Shown here: positions 8,885-17,143 of the stretch, piece after piece
Position numbering within the stretch: the stretch's first letter is position 1
How the letters are laid out: the number at the start of each line of letters is the position of its first letter
Assembly: GCA_964528155.1 (NCBI GenBank)
Contig: CAZGRL010000022.1
Coordinates: forward strand, 1-47,739
Direction of reading: 5' to 3'
Length of the DNA stretch: 47,739 nt
Source of the DNA: G001797105 sp964528155
Lineage (GTDB): Bacteria > Chloroflexota > Anaerolineae > Anaerolineales > E44-bin32
Made by a program: the position numbers and the translations under genes
The notes under the pieces: generated by a model
Database searches by the model: none
What the model saw: only the letters and a program-made list of their open reading frames with translations
Told to the model about the DNA's origin: nothing

Positions 8885-8905
8885 CCTCAGGCGTTCAGCC
8901 TGAGG
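8885..8905 (-). terminator. Hairpin downstream of the 9025-9819 gene
   Basis: CCTCAGGC - GTTCA - GCCTGAGG is a perfect 8-bp stem with a 5-nt loop, 120 nt beyond the 3' end of the minus-strand gene 9025-9819 and upstream of the MFS gene. It lacks a U-tract. Confidence 0.4.
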
Positions 8906-9024
8906 CACCTCACATCAGTTGCAGGTGAGGGGCAAGCCCAATCGAGATGGAGTCGCTCGAATGGTCACGAGTGCCAACACGAAGCAAGTTCGACGAAAGG
9001 GATCGGTCGCGGCAGGCCCGGCGC

Positions 9025-9819
9025 CTAGCCGAGCTTCACGGTGATCCGGCCAAGCCAGGCGGGAGCTTCGAGATCGAGACGATAAGGGAGCAGGCCCAAA
9101 GCCAACACGCGTTCATCCTTGCTCAATCGGACACGAGAGAAACCGGGATCACGGTCGTTGGGGAAGGACTCGAATGATTCAATCAGCCATCCGTGTGCCG
9201 GGGCCTCGCGGGCGTAGAAGGCGTGAAGGCTCACGAATGAGTGCGGACTTTCGAAGACGCGCCATGCGTCCGGATCCGGCAGATCAATGAGCGCCTCGGT
9301 CGGCTCGATTTCCTCGCAATCCGGTGGCAGAGGGATGCCTGTCTCGTGAAGCGGGACCCCTTCGGCTCGATCCAGGAAGAGCAGACTCTTGAGGCTTTCA
9401 GTGGCCAGGGGCTCAAACCACGGGCGATCTTCTATCGGATGTGCGACCATGATCTTGAGCAAAACCAACTCTCTGGCCAGTACGCCTACCCACAAACGCT
9501 TGTCCGCCTTCTTGGGCAATACGATCTCGGCCTCATAGCCGGAGCCGCCTCCCATGGCCCAAGGGGCAGAGCCGACGCGGTGGGCTCCCACCATGGCGGC
9601 GACTCTGGCGATGTGAGCTTCCCAGACAGGATCTACGGGCAGGCGCATTCCATTCCATTCGGACTGGATCAGCAGGTGTCCGGAGCCGGGGCCGTTGGCC
9701 TCGGGCTCAAGCGCCTGTGTGCTGGCGGCGAATCCCTCGACATCTTGAATCGATCGATGGATCCATTCATCGGGGTAGTCCAGCCGATAGCCCCACAGCA
9801 TGTGCTGGAATCTGGCCAT
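9025..9819 (-). CDS. Hypothetical protein
   Basis: 264-aa soluble protein of unknown function. The start is set at the ATG 9819 (MARFQHMLWGYRLDYPDEWIHRS), where GGGAG lies 9 nt upstream; an alternative ATG is at 9840. The N-terminal segment GYRLDYPDEWIHR resembles the opening of PsbP/DUF1795-like proteins (Y-x-l-x-YP-x-gW), which form an alpha/beta sandwich, but there is no signal peptide. The remainder alternates beta-strand-like segments without repeats or recognisable catalytic motifs. It is flanked by hairpins on both sides and seems monocistronic. Confidence 0.6.
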   Translation of the reverse strand: MARFQHMLWGYRLDYPDEWIHRSIQDVEGFAASTQALEPEANGPGSGHLLIQSEWNGMRLPVDPVWEAHIARVAAMVGAHRVGSAPWAMGGGSGYEAEIVLPKKADKRLWVGVLARELVLLKIMVAHPIEDRPWFEPLATESLKSLLFLDRAEGVPLHETGIPLPPDCEEIEPTEALIDLPDPDAWRVFESPHSFVSLHAFYAREAPAHGWLIESFESFPNDRDPGFSRVRLSKDERVLALGLLPYRLDLEAPAWLGRITVKLG

Positions 9820-9942
9820 CCCGCAAAGCTCCCGCTTCATCCGCCCGACGTGCGGTAGGCGAGGAGAGAGGTTCCCATCCCGGCAAAAGTCAGGCCTGGC
9901 GGTCCCTCCGAACGCCTAGGCCGCCTCTGCCTGGATGTGCCT

Positions 9943-9971
9943 GCGCCCCGCCTTGCGTGAGGGCGGGGCGC
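9943..9971 (-). terminator. GC-rich hairpin between the AOR operon and the 9025-9819 gene
   Basis: GCGCCCCGCC (9943-9952), a 9-nt loop and GGCGGGGCGC (9962-9971) form a perfect 10-bp stem. It lies downstream of the AOR operon on its transcribed strand. No U-tract. Confidence 0.5.
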
Positions 9972-10019
9972 ATCGGCATTCCAAGTTTACCTTGTCGGTC
10001 CTCGCTCGGGCCGCAGCGG

Positions 10020-10038
10020 CGCGGGGTCTCTCCCCGCG
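10020..10038 (-). terminator. Hairpin just after the last gene of the AOR operon
   Basis: CGCGGGG (10020-10026), TCTCT, CCCCGCG (10032-10038): a perfect 7-bp stem 7 nt past the MoaD-like stop. Together with the hairpin at 9943-9971 it gives two tandem stems after the operon. Confidence 0.5.
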
Positions 10039-10045
10039 TGCGACC

Positions 10046-10285
10046 TCAGCCTCCAGCGATGGCCGGGACGAAGGCGATCCTGTCTCCGTCGAGTACTTCG
10101 TCGGCGAGGTCGGCTTGCACGTGGTTTCGCATCACGACTCGGACCTCGTTCTGGGGAAGCCCCAGCTGATCGCCGATCGCCGCCATGGTCGTACCCGGCT
10201 CGACGGCGAGGTTCAGGCTCTCGCCGACCCCCAGCTCGGGAGCGTATCTCCGCAGCGTGGCGAAGAGCCTGACCTCGACATGCAC
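10046..10285 (-). CDS. MoaD/ThiS-family sulfur-carrier protein
   Basis: 79-aa beta-grasp protein ending in the AIAGG double-glycine tail needed for thiocarboxylation. It would donate sulfur to the dithiolene of the pyranopterin (molybdo/tungstopterin) cofactor, fitting its place directly after an aldehyde:ferredoxin oxidoreductase. The start is GTG at 10285, two bases after the AOR stop codon, so translation is probably coupled; an upstream reading from 10348 merely overlaps AOR. Typical family features are VEVRLFATLRRYAP at the start and EVLDGDRIAFVPAIAGG at the end. A dedicated MoaD next to AOR (AorD-like) is known in other tungstoenzyme operons. Length matches the family (about 80 aa). Confidence 0.88.
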   Translation of the reverse strand: MHVEVRLFATLRRYAPELGVGESLNLAVEPGTTMAAIGDQLGLPQNEVRVVMRNHVQADLADEVLDGDRIAFVPAIAGG

Positions 10286-10287
10286 CG

Positions 10288-12060
10288 CTACTTGCCGTTG
10301 TGGACCCACTCGTAGACCTCGTCGAGTTCCTCGTCCGTGATCGTCCAAACGACATCGTGAGGCGGCAGCTTCTCGTAGCGCATGAACTCCGGCGGTCGGT
10401 CATCGGCAGCGGTGAAGCCGGCTCGTTCGTTGAAGAGTCGCTCCATTTTGAGGATCTCTTTGCCGATTGGAACGACGTCATCGCCGGTGACGCTCATGCC
10501 GGTGACACCGGCAACCGTCTCGGCCATCCCGGCCCAACCCTTGGCGATGTCCAGGATCGGGAAGGCGATGAACAGGCAGTAGCCCGTACTGTCGATGAAC
10601 GCCGTGGCCGCCTGGAAGGTGAGCGAGAGGTCGGCCTTACCTTCATCGGTGAGGGGATCGACTTTTCCTCCCACACCGGCGATCTCGGGAGCGATCGTGT
10701 ACCCGGCGGTGTGGTCGGCACCCATCGGGGTCGTGGCATAGGTGACGCCAATGCCCTTGATCGCACGTGGCTCGTATGCGGGCATCGACTGGCCCTTGAC
10801 GGTCGGCACACGATGCACACCGAAGGCCTTGGCCGTCGCCTCCACGCCTTGTCCGAGGATGCGGCCGAGAGGTGTTCCGTGGCGGATCTCATCGAATAGC
10901 TTGAGCGCGGATTCACCGTCACCGAACTTCAGCAAGCCGCCTTCCATGGCGACGGTGATGCTGTTGCCGGCCTCGATGGTGTCAACGCCCACGTCGTTGC
11001 ATTCACGCGTCATCCGGGCGACGTAATCCAGATCATCGATGCCGCAGTTCGCGCCCAGCGCCCAGGCGGTCTCGTACTCGAGACACGAGACCAGGTGCTT
11101 CCCCTCTTCGTCGGGGTAGATGTTGGAGCACTTGATGATGCAGCCCGAGCTGCAGTTGTGGCCGACGGCGCCTTCGGAACCACTGTTGCCGCAGCGTTTC
11201 TCGACGACCTCAGCGATGGCCTCGCCCGAGATCTTGGCCGCGCCCTCGAACTGGCCGGTGCGGAAGTTGCGAGCGGGCAGCCCGCCGGCTTCGTTGACGA
11301 TGTGGACCAGGATCGCCGTGCCATACGACGGCAGTCCGCCGCCCTTCTTGGTCAGGTCGTGCTCCTGGATGGCTTCGGTCAACTTGTGCCGGCCGACGTC
11401 GAACAGTTCCTTGTCGGCGATGTCGACCCCCGGACCACCGGTGTCGTCGACGACGATCGCCTTGACGCCGCGGGCGCCCATCACCGCGCCCATGCCGCCG
11501 CGTCCGGCGTAGCGACCGGGGCGGTTCTCGGTGTCATTGACCGAGATCCCGGCATTCGAGAGCTTCATCTCTCCTGCTGGACCGATCCCGATGACGGCGG
11601 TGTCAGGGTAGGTCTCCCACAGAACCTCATCGACCTCGTACATCCCTTTGCCGGTGAGATCCGAGGCGTCCTTGAACGCGACGCCATCTTTGTTGAGCAC
11701 CAGCATGTACCACTTACCGTCCTCGGGATGCCCCTCGAGGATGATGGCCGCCAGACCGAGCTTGGCGATCTTCTGCCCCGACAAACCCCCGGCGTTGGTT
11801 TCCTTGATCGTCCCGGTCAGCGGGCTCTTGCCTCCGAAGGAGGTTCGGCCACTGCTGGGCGTAGCCGGGGTCCCGGTCACCCAGCCCGGGGCAATGACCA
11901 GCTTGTTGTGCGGTCCATGCGGATGGCAGGTGGGTTCGACCTCATCGAATGTGATGGCTGAGGTCAACCCGCGACCGGCCCATCGGCTCCATTTCTCGGG
12001 CAGCTCTTCATATGCGGCTTTCTGATGCGTCATGTCGATTCGCAGGACTTTTCTCGGCAT
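10288..12060 (-). CDS. Aldehyde:ferredoxin oxidoreductase family protein (tungstopterin enzyme)
   Basis: 590-aa cytoplasmic enzyme that oxidises aldehydes to acids (or the reverse) with ferredoxin, using a tungsten bis-pyranopterin and one [4Fe-4S] cluster. Visible features are the N-terminal domain (RKVLRIDMTHQK; GPHNKLVIAPGWVTGT at 49-64; SFGGKSPLTGTIKETNAGG at 74-92), the pterin-binding segment AGRGGMGAVMGARG (185-198) and cluster cysteines C303, C307, C311 and C495. The cysteine spacing CxxxCxxxC differs from the CxxCxxxC of archaeal AOR. It is the middle gene of a minus-strand operon: a MoaD-like gene 109 nt upstream and MoaD 2 nt downstream. The physiological substrate cannot be read from sequence. 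A CRP/FNR-like dyad lies upstream of the operon. Confidence 0.93.
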   Translation of the reverse strand: MPRKVLRIDMTHQKAAYEELPEKWSRWAGRGLTSAITFDEVEPTCHPHGPHNKLVIAPGWVTGTPATPSSGRTSFGGKSPLTGTIKETNAGGLSGQKIAKLGLAAIILEGHPEDGKWYMLVLNKDGVAFKDASDLTGKGMYEVDEVLWETYPDTAVIGIGPAGEMKLSNAGISVNDTENRPGRYAGRGGMGAVMGARGVKAIVVDDTGGPGVDIADKELFDVGRHKLTEAIQEHDLTKKGGGLPSYGTAILVHIVNEAGGLPARNFRTGQFEGAAKISGEAIAEVVEKRCGNSGSEGAVGHNCSSGCIIKCSNIYPDEEGKHLVSCLEYETAWALGANCGIDDLDYVARMTRECNDVGVDTIEAGNSITVAMEGGLLKFGDGESALKLFDEIRHGTPLGRILGQGVEATAKAFGVHRVPTVKGQSMPAYEPRAIKGIGVTYATTPMGADHTAGYTIAPEIAGVGGKVDPLTDEGKADLSLTFQAATAFIDSTGYCLFIAFPILDIAKGWAGMAETVAGVTGMSVTGDDVVPIGKEILKMERLFNERAGFTAADDRPPEFMRYEKLPPHDVVWTITDEELDEVYEWVHNGK

Positions 12061-12169
12061 TGGGTGCCTCCTCTCGCTGTTCAGGCGGGCAAGTTCTTTC
12101 TGGACCGGATGTTGGTTTCGTACACTTGCGAGCCGACGTCAGGTTGAGGATGCGCCGGCGCTGTTCCGA

Positions 12170-12559
12170 TCAAGCCGACGGATCCTCTCCGTCTGAAGGG
12201 CTCGAATACGTATGGTGCATTGCCCCTCGCTCCTTCAGCGCCTCCTTCAGTGCGGGAGACATGCGGACTCCGTCGCGGTACTGGTAGGGCCACATGTGGA
12301 CCCTGGAGAAGATGCCGATGTGGTCGCCGTCCTGGAGCTGAAGGTCCTTGCTGACGTTCATCCCAGGGACGTCGCACGGGACGGCGTTTATGAAGACGTA
12401 GCCGATATCTGATCCGTCGATGCCAAGACGCGCGGTCAAATCGCCCATCCTGGACTCGGCCACCAATCGCATGGACTGCATCGCGATGTGATGTCCTCCG
12501 GCCGCGCGTGCCACGGGCCCGTACAATGCCACATCAACCGTGATGTCGTTGTTGTCCAT
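12170..12559 (-). CDS. MoaD/ThiS-like beta-grasp protein, first gene of the AOR operon
   Basis: 129-aa protein. The first 85 residues follow the MoaD/ThiS beta-grasp pattern (DVALYGPVARAAGG; GDLTARLGIDGSDIGYVFINAVPCD; LQLQDGDHIGIFSRVHMWP) but there is no terminal GG. Instead a tail of about 40 residues (PYQYRDGVRMSPALKEALKERGA) continues beyond the point where the diglycine would be. It therefore probably is not a sulfur carrier unless processed; it may bind the AOR protein or tune cofactor insertion. It starts the three-gene operon with AOR and the true MoaD. The ribosome-binding site is weak (GAGG about 20 nt before the ATG). Confidence 0.75.
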   Translation of the reverse strand: MDNNDITVDVALYGPVARAAGGHHIAMQSMRLVAESRMGDLTARLGIDGSDIGYVFINAVPCDVPGMNVSKDLQLQDGDHIGIFSRVHMWPYQYRDGVRMSPALKEALKERGAMHHTYSSPSDGEDPSA

Positions 12560-12979
12560 GGGTCGTTGGGTGTTGGACCTCGCGCAGAGTCAAGAACGGC
12601 GTCATGTGTGATCGACACAACGCCGGGGTCCACCTTCACGCCGAGGACGCTCCTGCGGCGATTGCTTGGCATGCAGGACGAAAGCGCAGTCTCCGTGCAT
12701 GAAGTACTCTCTCATCATAGCAATGGAGCGGCGGGCTAGTGATTTTCATCACTAACGCTAGAAGCAGCTTGGGTCGCCACGGCAGAGGGTCGCCCCAAGC
12801 AAGAATGAATTTGATTGGGCGGGTCGTGCATTGAGCGGACACGCCTTCTCCGCCGCAGTGCACCCTGTGTGGGTGGCTCTCGTACGGGGACTCGACCGGA
12901 GACAGAAGACCGGGGACGGAAGAAAAGCAGCGAGTACCTAGCAGGCGAGGGGAACCAAGAGTTGGGCAGGGTCGCTTAA
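12560..12979. other. Intergenic region upstream of the AOR operon
   Basis: 420 bases between two minus-strand genes. It should hold the AOR operon promoter. The only clear element is the dyad at 12737-12754. I see no gene here; short open frames on both strands lack family character. Confidence 0.4.
12737..12754 (-). promoter_or_regulatory. CRP/FNR-like dyad upstream of the AOR operon
   Basis: TAGTGAT - TTTC - ATCACTA is a perfect 7-bp dyad. It contains GTGA-N6-TCAC, the core of CRP/FNR-superfamily sites, and lies about 180 bp upstream of the first AOR-operon codon in an AT-richer patch. The regulator is not in the window, so this is inference from the pattern and from the usual redox control of such enzymes. 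Confidence 0.4.
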
Positions 12980-13708
12980 TCAGGCTTCGGTGAGTGCCTG
13001 GAATGCCGGGTTTTCGCGCAGGGAGTCGAGATCCGAGTCCTGCTTCGACCAGTCCATGAGATCAGGTCGAAGAGCGAAGGATTTGGATAGATTCTCCAGG
13101 GCTTTCTCGGGCATGCCATGGAGCGCGTAGAAGCAGGCCAGGTTGTAGAGGTTTGTGCCACGCGCGCGGGGCGAGTCATCTACAGCGTCCATCGCATCGA
13201 CAATCCGAAGTTGCACCTCTTCGGACCCGGCCAAGTTCCCATCTCTGATCAGGAGTTCGCTAAGGTGACTCTGCGGATGGTGGTAACCGGCGAAGGCTGC
13301 AAACCATGCCAGCGACCGTCCGTTGGTCCACTCAAACGCGGTTTGGTCGAAGAGATCGTCCTCCGTGAAGGCTTCGACGGATGAGACCAGGTGCTCGAAG
13401 GCTCGAGTTTCGAAATCCATCACCTCCCCCCACGACTCCTCCCGATGGGCTTCGAAGATTCCGGCGTTGGCAGCGTCGAAGTCTCTCGTCTGCTCGGGGG
13501 TCAGACCATCTCTGGCGCTGTCCAGTCGAGACGCATCTCGATCCTTCCACTCGGCCACATGGGCGGCGACATCCTTCATCTCCCACGCATCCGGCGTCCC
13601 GCGGGCCTCTCTGGCCGCCTCCGACAACTGGTCCCACACGCGGTGCTCTTCCTGGCGGCTGCGTTCGAGCAGCGCGATCAATGCCCTCTTGCGTGATCCG
13701 TTCGCCAT
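12980..13708 (-). CDS. ClbS/DfsB-like four-helix protein with a C-terminal TPR region
   Basis: 242-aa soluble protein. Residues 1-150 match the ClbS/DfsB (DUF1706) branch of the DinB superfamily: an opening helix rich in Arg and Leu, GTPDAWEMKDVAAHVAEWKDRDASRL with the conserved W-x-x-K-D-V-x-x-H-x-x-x-W, and SHLSELLIRDG near the end of the bundle. The last 70 residues (ARGTNLYNLACFYALHGMPEKALENLSKSFALRPDLMDW) are one TPR repeat followed by the end-cap DSDLDSLRENPAFQAL. ClbS proteins hydrolyse a toxic cyclopropane warhead, but here the role is only inferred. The ATG 13708 has GGAGG 8 nt upstream. A ClbS-TPR fusion is uncommon. Confidence 0.75.
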   Translation of the reverse strand: MANGSRKRALIALLERSRQEEHRVWDQLSEAAREARGTPDAWEMKDVAAHVAEWKDRDASRLDSARDGLTPEQTRDFDAANAGIFEAHREESWGEVMDFETRAFEHLVSSVEAFTEDDLFDQTAFEWTNGRSLAWFAAFAGYHHPQSHLSELLIRDGNLAGSEEVQLRIVDAMDAVDDSPRARGTNLYNLACFYALHGMPEKALENLSKSFALRPDLMDWSKQDSDLDSLRENPAFQALTEA

Positions 13709-13949
13709 GGGGGATGCCTCCGCCGATGATCAGTGGCCTGACCGGCAGGTCGATTGGCAGCGAATGTCCGCGAGTAGAAGTCTCGGGATCCATACTACAC
13801 GACGGGGTTGACACGATCAAGCTCAGACGCAACCCGGCTGGGAACAGGCGTGTCAGCCATGAGCCTTAAGGACCGGTGTCCATAGGCTCCCGGGTGCCGT
13901 AGAATGGGGACCAATGGACGCCTCAAGTCAGAATACCCACGGATGCTAC

Positions 13950-14741
13950 ATGTCTAGACGCAGGCGGGGATACGGATGGGGGATCTCGGCGCTGCTGGCG
14001 CTAGAGAGCTTGATGCTTGCAGGATGCGGCCTCGTGCCGATCGCGTTCCTAACGACCGATACGCCGACGCCGACGGATACGCCGACAGCCACCTTCACTT
14101 CGACCGCCACGCCGACGGGTACCCCGACGCCAACGCCGACCATTACGCCCTCGCCGACAATAACGCTCACGCCGACGATCACTCTGACCCCTTCCATCAC
14201 GCCGACGCCGACGTTTGATTTCCCCGATGTGACCGTCTCCATGCAGGCGCACTGCAGATACGGGCCGTCGACGGCTTTTCTCCATGCAGCCGACCTGTAT
14301 CCGGACGACCACGGACTCGTCTGGAACCGCAATCAGGACGGGAGCTGGCTGTGGGTGCGCTTCGACAAATTGCACTATGCCTGTTGGGTGAGCGCGTCCG
14401 TCGTCAAGGTGGATGGCGATGTCTTCAGCGTGTTCGTGACCCGCACGACCTTGCCCCACTCGACGCTATACGGCCCGCCGACGAACGTGCAGGCCACGCG
14501 CGATGGGAACCAGGTGACGGTCACCTGGGACTCGGTGTGGATGACCGAGGACGACGATCGGGGGTACTTCCTCGAAGTGACCCTATGCCAGAACGGCTTC
14601 CTGTACGACACCTTCGCCCACACCGACGACACGCACTACACCTTCACCGACGAGACGAGCTGCGACGGCGAGTCGGGCGGTCGCCTGTACACCGTGGAGA
14701 AACACGGCTACACGGACTCGGTCCGCATTCGTTGGCCCTAA
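13950..14741 (+). CDS. Secreted lipoprotein with Thr-Pro linker
   Basis: Predicted lipoprotein of 263 aa. The signal peptide runs from MSRRRRGYGWGISALLAL to the lipobox LAGC, so the mature form begins at the cysteine and is membrane-anchored outside the cell. A linker of about 60 residues made of TPT/TIT/PTP units follows, a typical Chloroflexota surface-protein spacer. Then comes an SH3-like region (CRYGPSTAFLHAADLYPDDHGLV...WLWVRFD...CWVSASVV) and a C-terminal fibronectin-III-like region (PPTNVQATRDGNQVTVTWDSV). The role is probably cell-surface binding. ATG 13914 is an alternative start adding 12 residues. Confidence 0.75.
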   Translation: MSRRRRGYGWGISALLALESLMLAGCGLVPIAFLTTDTPTPTDTPTATFTSTATPTGTPTPTPTITPSPTITLTPTITLTPSITPTPTFDFPDVTVSMQAHCRYGPSTAFLHAADLYPDDHGLVWNRNQDGSWLWVRFDKLHYACWVSASVVKVDGDVFSVFVTRTTLPHSTLYGPPTNVQATRDGNQVTVTWDSVWMTEDDDRGYFLEVTLCQNGFLYDTFAHTDDTHYTFTDETSCDGESGGRLYTVEKHGYTDSVRIRWP

Positions 14742-15205
14742 TTGGTCGGAGTCTTTGTGCTCAGCGGCCCCTATGGCGACCCCGCGGCTTTGTGGGTCTG
14801 CTTGACGCGTGAAGACGCGCGTCGGGTCGCGATTGAGCCTCACAGTCGGCTTTCCACCCATTGTGTCAACTCAAAGAGCATCGGCCGAATGTTGTTTGTG
14901 AATGGCATCGGACGGCAGTATCATGAGTTGCAGGGGAGGGGTCGGTGTCCCGACGGGCGCGGGACACTCTCGAGGGTGTGCTATACCGATCCAGATCTAG
15001 ACATCGCCTCCGCTGGGGCGTCATCCCGGATTCTCGGCCGGGTTTGATCGAGTCGTGTACACTCTGTGGATGTGAGTCCGCAGAATAGAGCTTGAGCCCC
15101 ACCCGTTCGCAAGGCAATCGCCTGATGCGGCATTGAGAGTTGGTCCAGAACCCAGGCCGGCGCAATCCTAGGAGAAGCCGCCTGCGATAAAAGTCCCCAA
15201 ATGGT
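14742..15205. other. Intergenic region without recognised features
   Basis: 464 bases between the lipoprotein gene and the fructosamine-kinase-family gene. Short open frames occur on both strands but none has a ribosome-binding site and family-like composition together. I see no hairpin or repeat of note. Confidence 0.35.
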
Positions 15206-16126
15206 ATGGCATCTTCATCGCACGATCTATTCCATTCAGAGCCACTGACGGATTCATCCCTTCGTGCGTCAATCGAACGGATAGTCTCTCAACATATTGG
15301 TTCGAAGTGGAGAGTAGAACGCGCCAGGGATATGACAGAGTTTGCCTGTCATCCTAGCGCTATTCTCTCCGGCGGGTCCTATTCGGTGTTTGCCAAATCC
15401 AGCCAGGCTCCGAACGGACCTGAGCAATTTGCGATTGAACTCGCGGGACTACGCCTTCTCTCCGAGCGCTCGGGCGTACTCACACCCGACCCCGTCGGGG
15501 TCTTTCCCGTGTCAGGCGGATGCATCCTGATCCTCGAGGCCGTGCAGGCGGTTGAGAGATCTCCCCTTCACTGGCGACAAATCGGAATGGCGCTTGCTCG
15601 GATCCACAAGACCAAGGGGGAATCGTTCGGTCTCGAAAGGGATGGCTATTTCGGTCCACTCGATCAAGACAACACCCCGACGAGCGACTGGCCGGCATTC
15701 TATGCTGAACGTCGCCTGCGTCCAGGGCTGGGAATGGCAATCAACTCTGGGCACATGCCTTCCAAGTTGATAGGACAGATCGAGAGATTGATCGACCGCG
15801 TCCCCGAACTCTGCGGTCCGAACGTAGCACCTACGCTCATCCATGGTGACGCACAACAGAACAATTTCATCAGCAGCGATGACGGTACATTTGTTATTGA
15901 CCCAGCGGTCTACTACGGAAATCCCGAAGTTGATCTTGCATTTGTCGACTACTTCCAAGCCGTGCCAAACGACGTGTTCGACGGTTATCGGGATGAAATG
16001 CCCATTGATCCAGGATTCTGGGAAAGGCGCGACCTGTGGCGTGTGTGGGGGTACCTTGCCGCCGTCACAGTCGAGGGCCACAAGTACCTCCGCCCGCTAT
16101 CCGAGGCCGTTGCGAAGTATGTATAG
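15206..16126 (+). CDS. Fructosamine/ketosamine-3-kinase family protein
   Basis: 306-aa cytoplasmic kinase-like protein. The phosphate-transfer core is intact: IHGDAQQNNF (212-221; catalytic Asp215) and VIDPAVYYGNPEVDLAF (230-246; metal-binding Asp232). The early segment ILSGGSYSVFAKSS and QFAIELAGLRLLSE contain the nucleotide-binding Lys and Glu (about K64, E79). The family phosphorylates fructosamine adducts on proteins or small molecules so that they decompose (deglycation repair). HGD followed by QQNN rather than LWSGN marks the more distant branch of the family. It may instead act on another sugar amine. No operon partner is evident. Confidence 0.85.
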   Translation: MASSSHDLFHSEPLTDSSLRASIERIVSQHIGSKWRVERARDMTEFACHPSAILSGGSYSVFAKSSQAPNGPEQFAIELAGLRLLSERSGVLTPDPVGVFPVSGGCILILEAVQAVERSPLHWRQIGMALARIHKTKGESFGLERDGYFGPLDQDNTPTSDWPAFYAERRLRPGLGMAINSGHMPSKLIGQIERLIDRVPELCGPNVAPTLIHGDAQQNNFISSDDGTFVIDPAVYYGNPEVDLAFVDYFQAVPNDVFDGYRDEMPIDPGFWERRDLWRVWGYLAAVTVEGHKYLRPLSEAVAKYV

Positions 16127-16256
16127 CCGCCGATGTCGTGTGCCTCATGGCAGGCCGCCTAACTTGATCCGGGGAGGTCTGTGAGTTGCATTTCAAGAGG
16201 ATGCCTCCACGCAGGCTGGAGGGGCCAACCACTCGGCGGGGAGCTAACCGCTTCGC

Positions 16257-16301
16257 TCGGGGTGCTCCGGAAGAGCACCAGGACAAGCAAACAGGCAGCT
16301 C
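16257..16301 (+). repeat. 45-nt repeat, copy 1, upstream of the first ICMT-like gene
   Basis: Matches 17099-17143 at 38 of 45 positions without gaps. Inside it GGTGCTC (16261-16267) - CGGAA - GAGCACC (16273-16279) forms a perfect 7-bp hairpin. It ends 42 nt before the start of the 16344 gene. Confidence 0.7.
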
Positions 16302-16343
16302 GCGGGCGCCAGGAAGCCGAGGAGGATCCTTTCCCGGCGTGGA

Positions 16344-16907
16344 GTGTCGACATTCATGGTCGTGCCAATCGCCACCTTTGCGGGGATCGCGGCTCTCGCT
16401 TGGCTAGTCTTCCGAGTGGTGGCACGGGACTACCAAACGAAGCGCAGGCTCACCACCCGCTCCAGTTTCTTTGAAACGGCCATATTCTTCGTTCATGGCT
16501 GTTCTTCGTACGTCTATTTGGATTCTGACCTAAGTGCGATCAGACCAGGTAGCCTATCCTTCGCGCTCGCGGCGACGCTTATCATCTTGGGCCTGGCTGC
16601 CGTGTACTCCTCAATGTCCTGGCTCGGATGGTCAGTCTCAATCGGCCAGGATACACGCAACCTACGCAAGACCGGTCCCTACCGACTCAGCCGCAACCCA
16701 CAGATCGTGGCGTACTTCTTCGTAGTGGCCGGCTATTCCCTCCTGTGGCCATCCCTGCTCGGGAGCGCTTGGGTCGGTCTGTACATGGTGATAGCCCATT
16801 TGATGGTGAGAACGGAGGAAGCGCATCTTGAGAGGCTCTTCGGTGACGAGTATCGTGAGTACTGCGCCAGGACGCCCAGATATGTTGGGCGTCCGAAGCA
16901 GTTGTGA
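16344..16907 (+). CDS. Isoprenylcysteine carboxyl methyltransferase-like membrane protein, copy 1
   Basis: 187-aa protein with about four to five hydrophobic helices and the C-terminal ICMT/PEMT signature: LRKTGPYRLSRNPQIVAYF (about 113-131) and EEAHLERLFGDEYREYCARTPRY (about 160-182). Family members are SAM-dependent methyltransferases in the membrane, acting on isoprenoid-modified or lipid substrates; in bacteria the substrate is usually unknown. The GTG 16344 is the longest start; ATG 16356 has GGAG 11 nt upstream and may be the true one. A second, diverged copy follows at 17215-17778, and both have a related 45-nt element upstream. Confidence 0.82.
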   Translation: MSTFMVVPIATFAGIAALAWLVFRVVARDYQTKRRLTTRSSFFETAIFFVHGCSSYVYLDSDLSAIRPGSLSFALAATLIILGLAAVYSSMSWLGWSVSIGQDTRNLRKTGPYRLSRNPQIVAYFFVVAGYSLLWPSLLGSAWVGLYMVIAHLMVRTEEAHLERLFGDEYREYCARTPRYVGRPKQL

Positions 16908-17098
16908 CAGCCTCGGACGCCTGAACACTCGCCCGAGCCAGGCAGGAACACAGAGTCCTTTCCCTTCGCCTAAGGGGAAGGCACGCGGAACCCGGCCAGC
17001 TCGGCGCGATAATCTGTACGGACTCTTGTCGGGCCGTCCCGTCCTTGCCCTTCCGCAGACGCTCCCCGCGCAGACCGCGGGGGTCCCCATCATTCCGG

Positions 17099-17143
17099 TC
17101 GGGGTGCCCCGCAAGAGCGCCGGGACAAGCAGGCGGGCAGCTC
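17099..17143 (+). repeat. 45-nt repeat, copy 2, upstream of the second ICMT-like gene
   Basis: Second copy of the element at 16257-16301, 84% identical. The hairpin arms have diverged (one wobble and one mismatch), so the structure is weaker. It ends 71 nt before the second methyltransferase start and is followed by a small CCCCAC/GTGGGG hairpin. It lies in the gene-free interval 16908-17214. Confidence 0.7.

Noticed and set aside
11095..11961. Long plus-strand frame of 288 codons inside the AOR gene
   Set aside because: It lies antisense to a strongly supported enzyme gene, lacks a ribosome-binding site and has no domain-like composition; GC-rich antisense frames stay open by chance.
14059..14218. 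DNA tandem repeats in the lipoprotein gene
   Set aside because: The short repeats encode the Thr-Pro linker of a lipoprotein; they are explained by coding.
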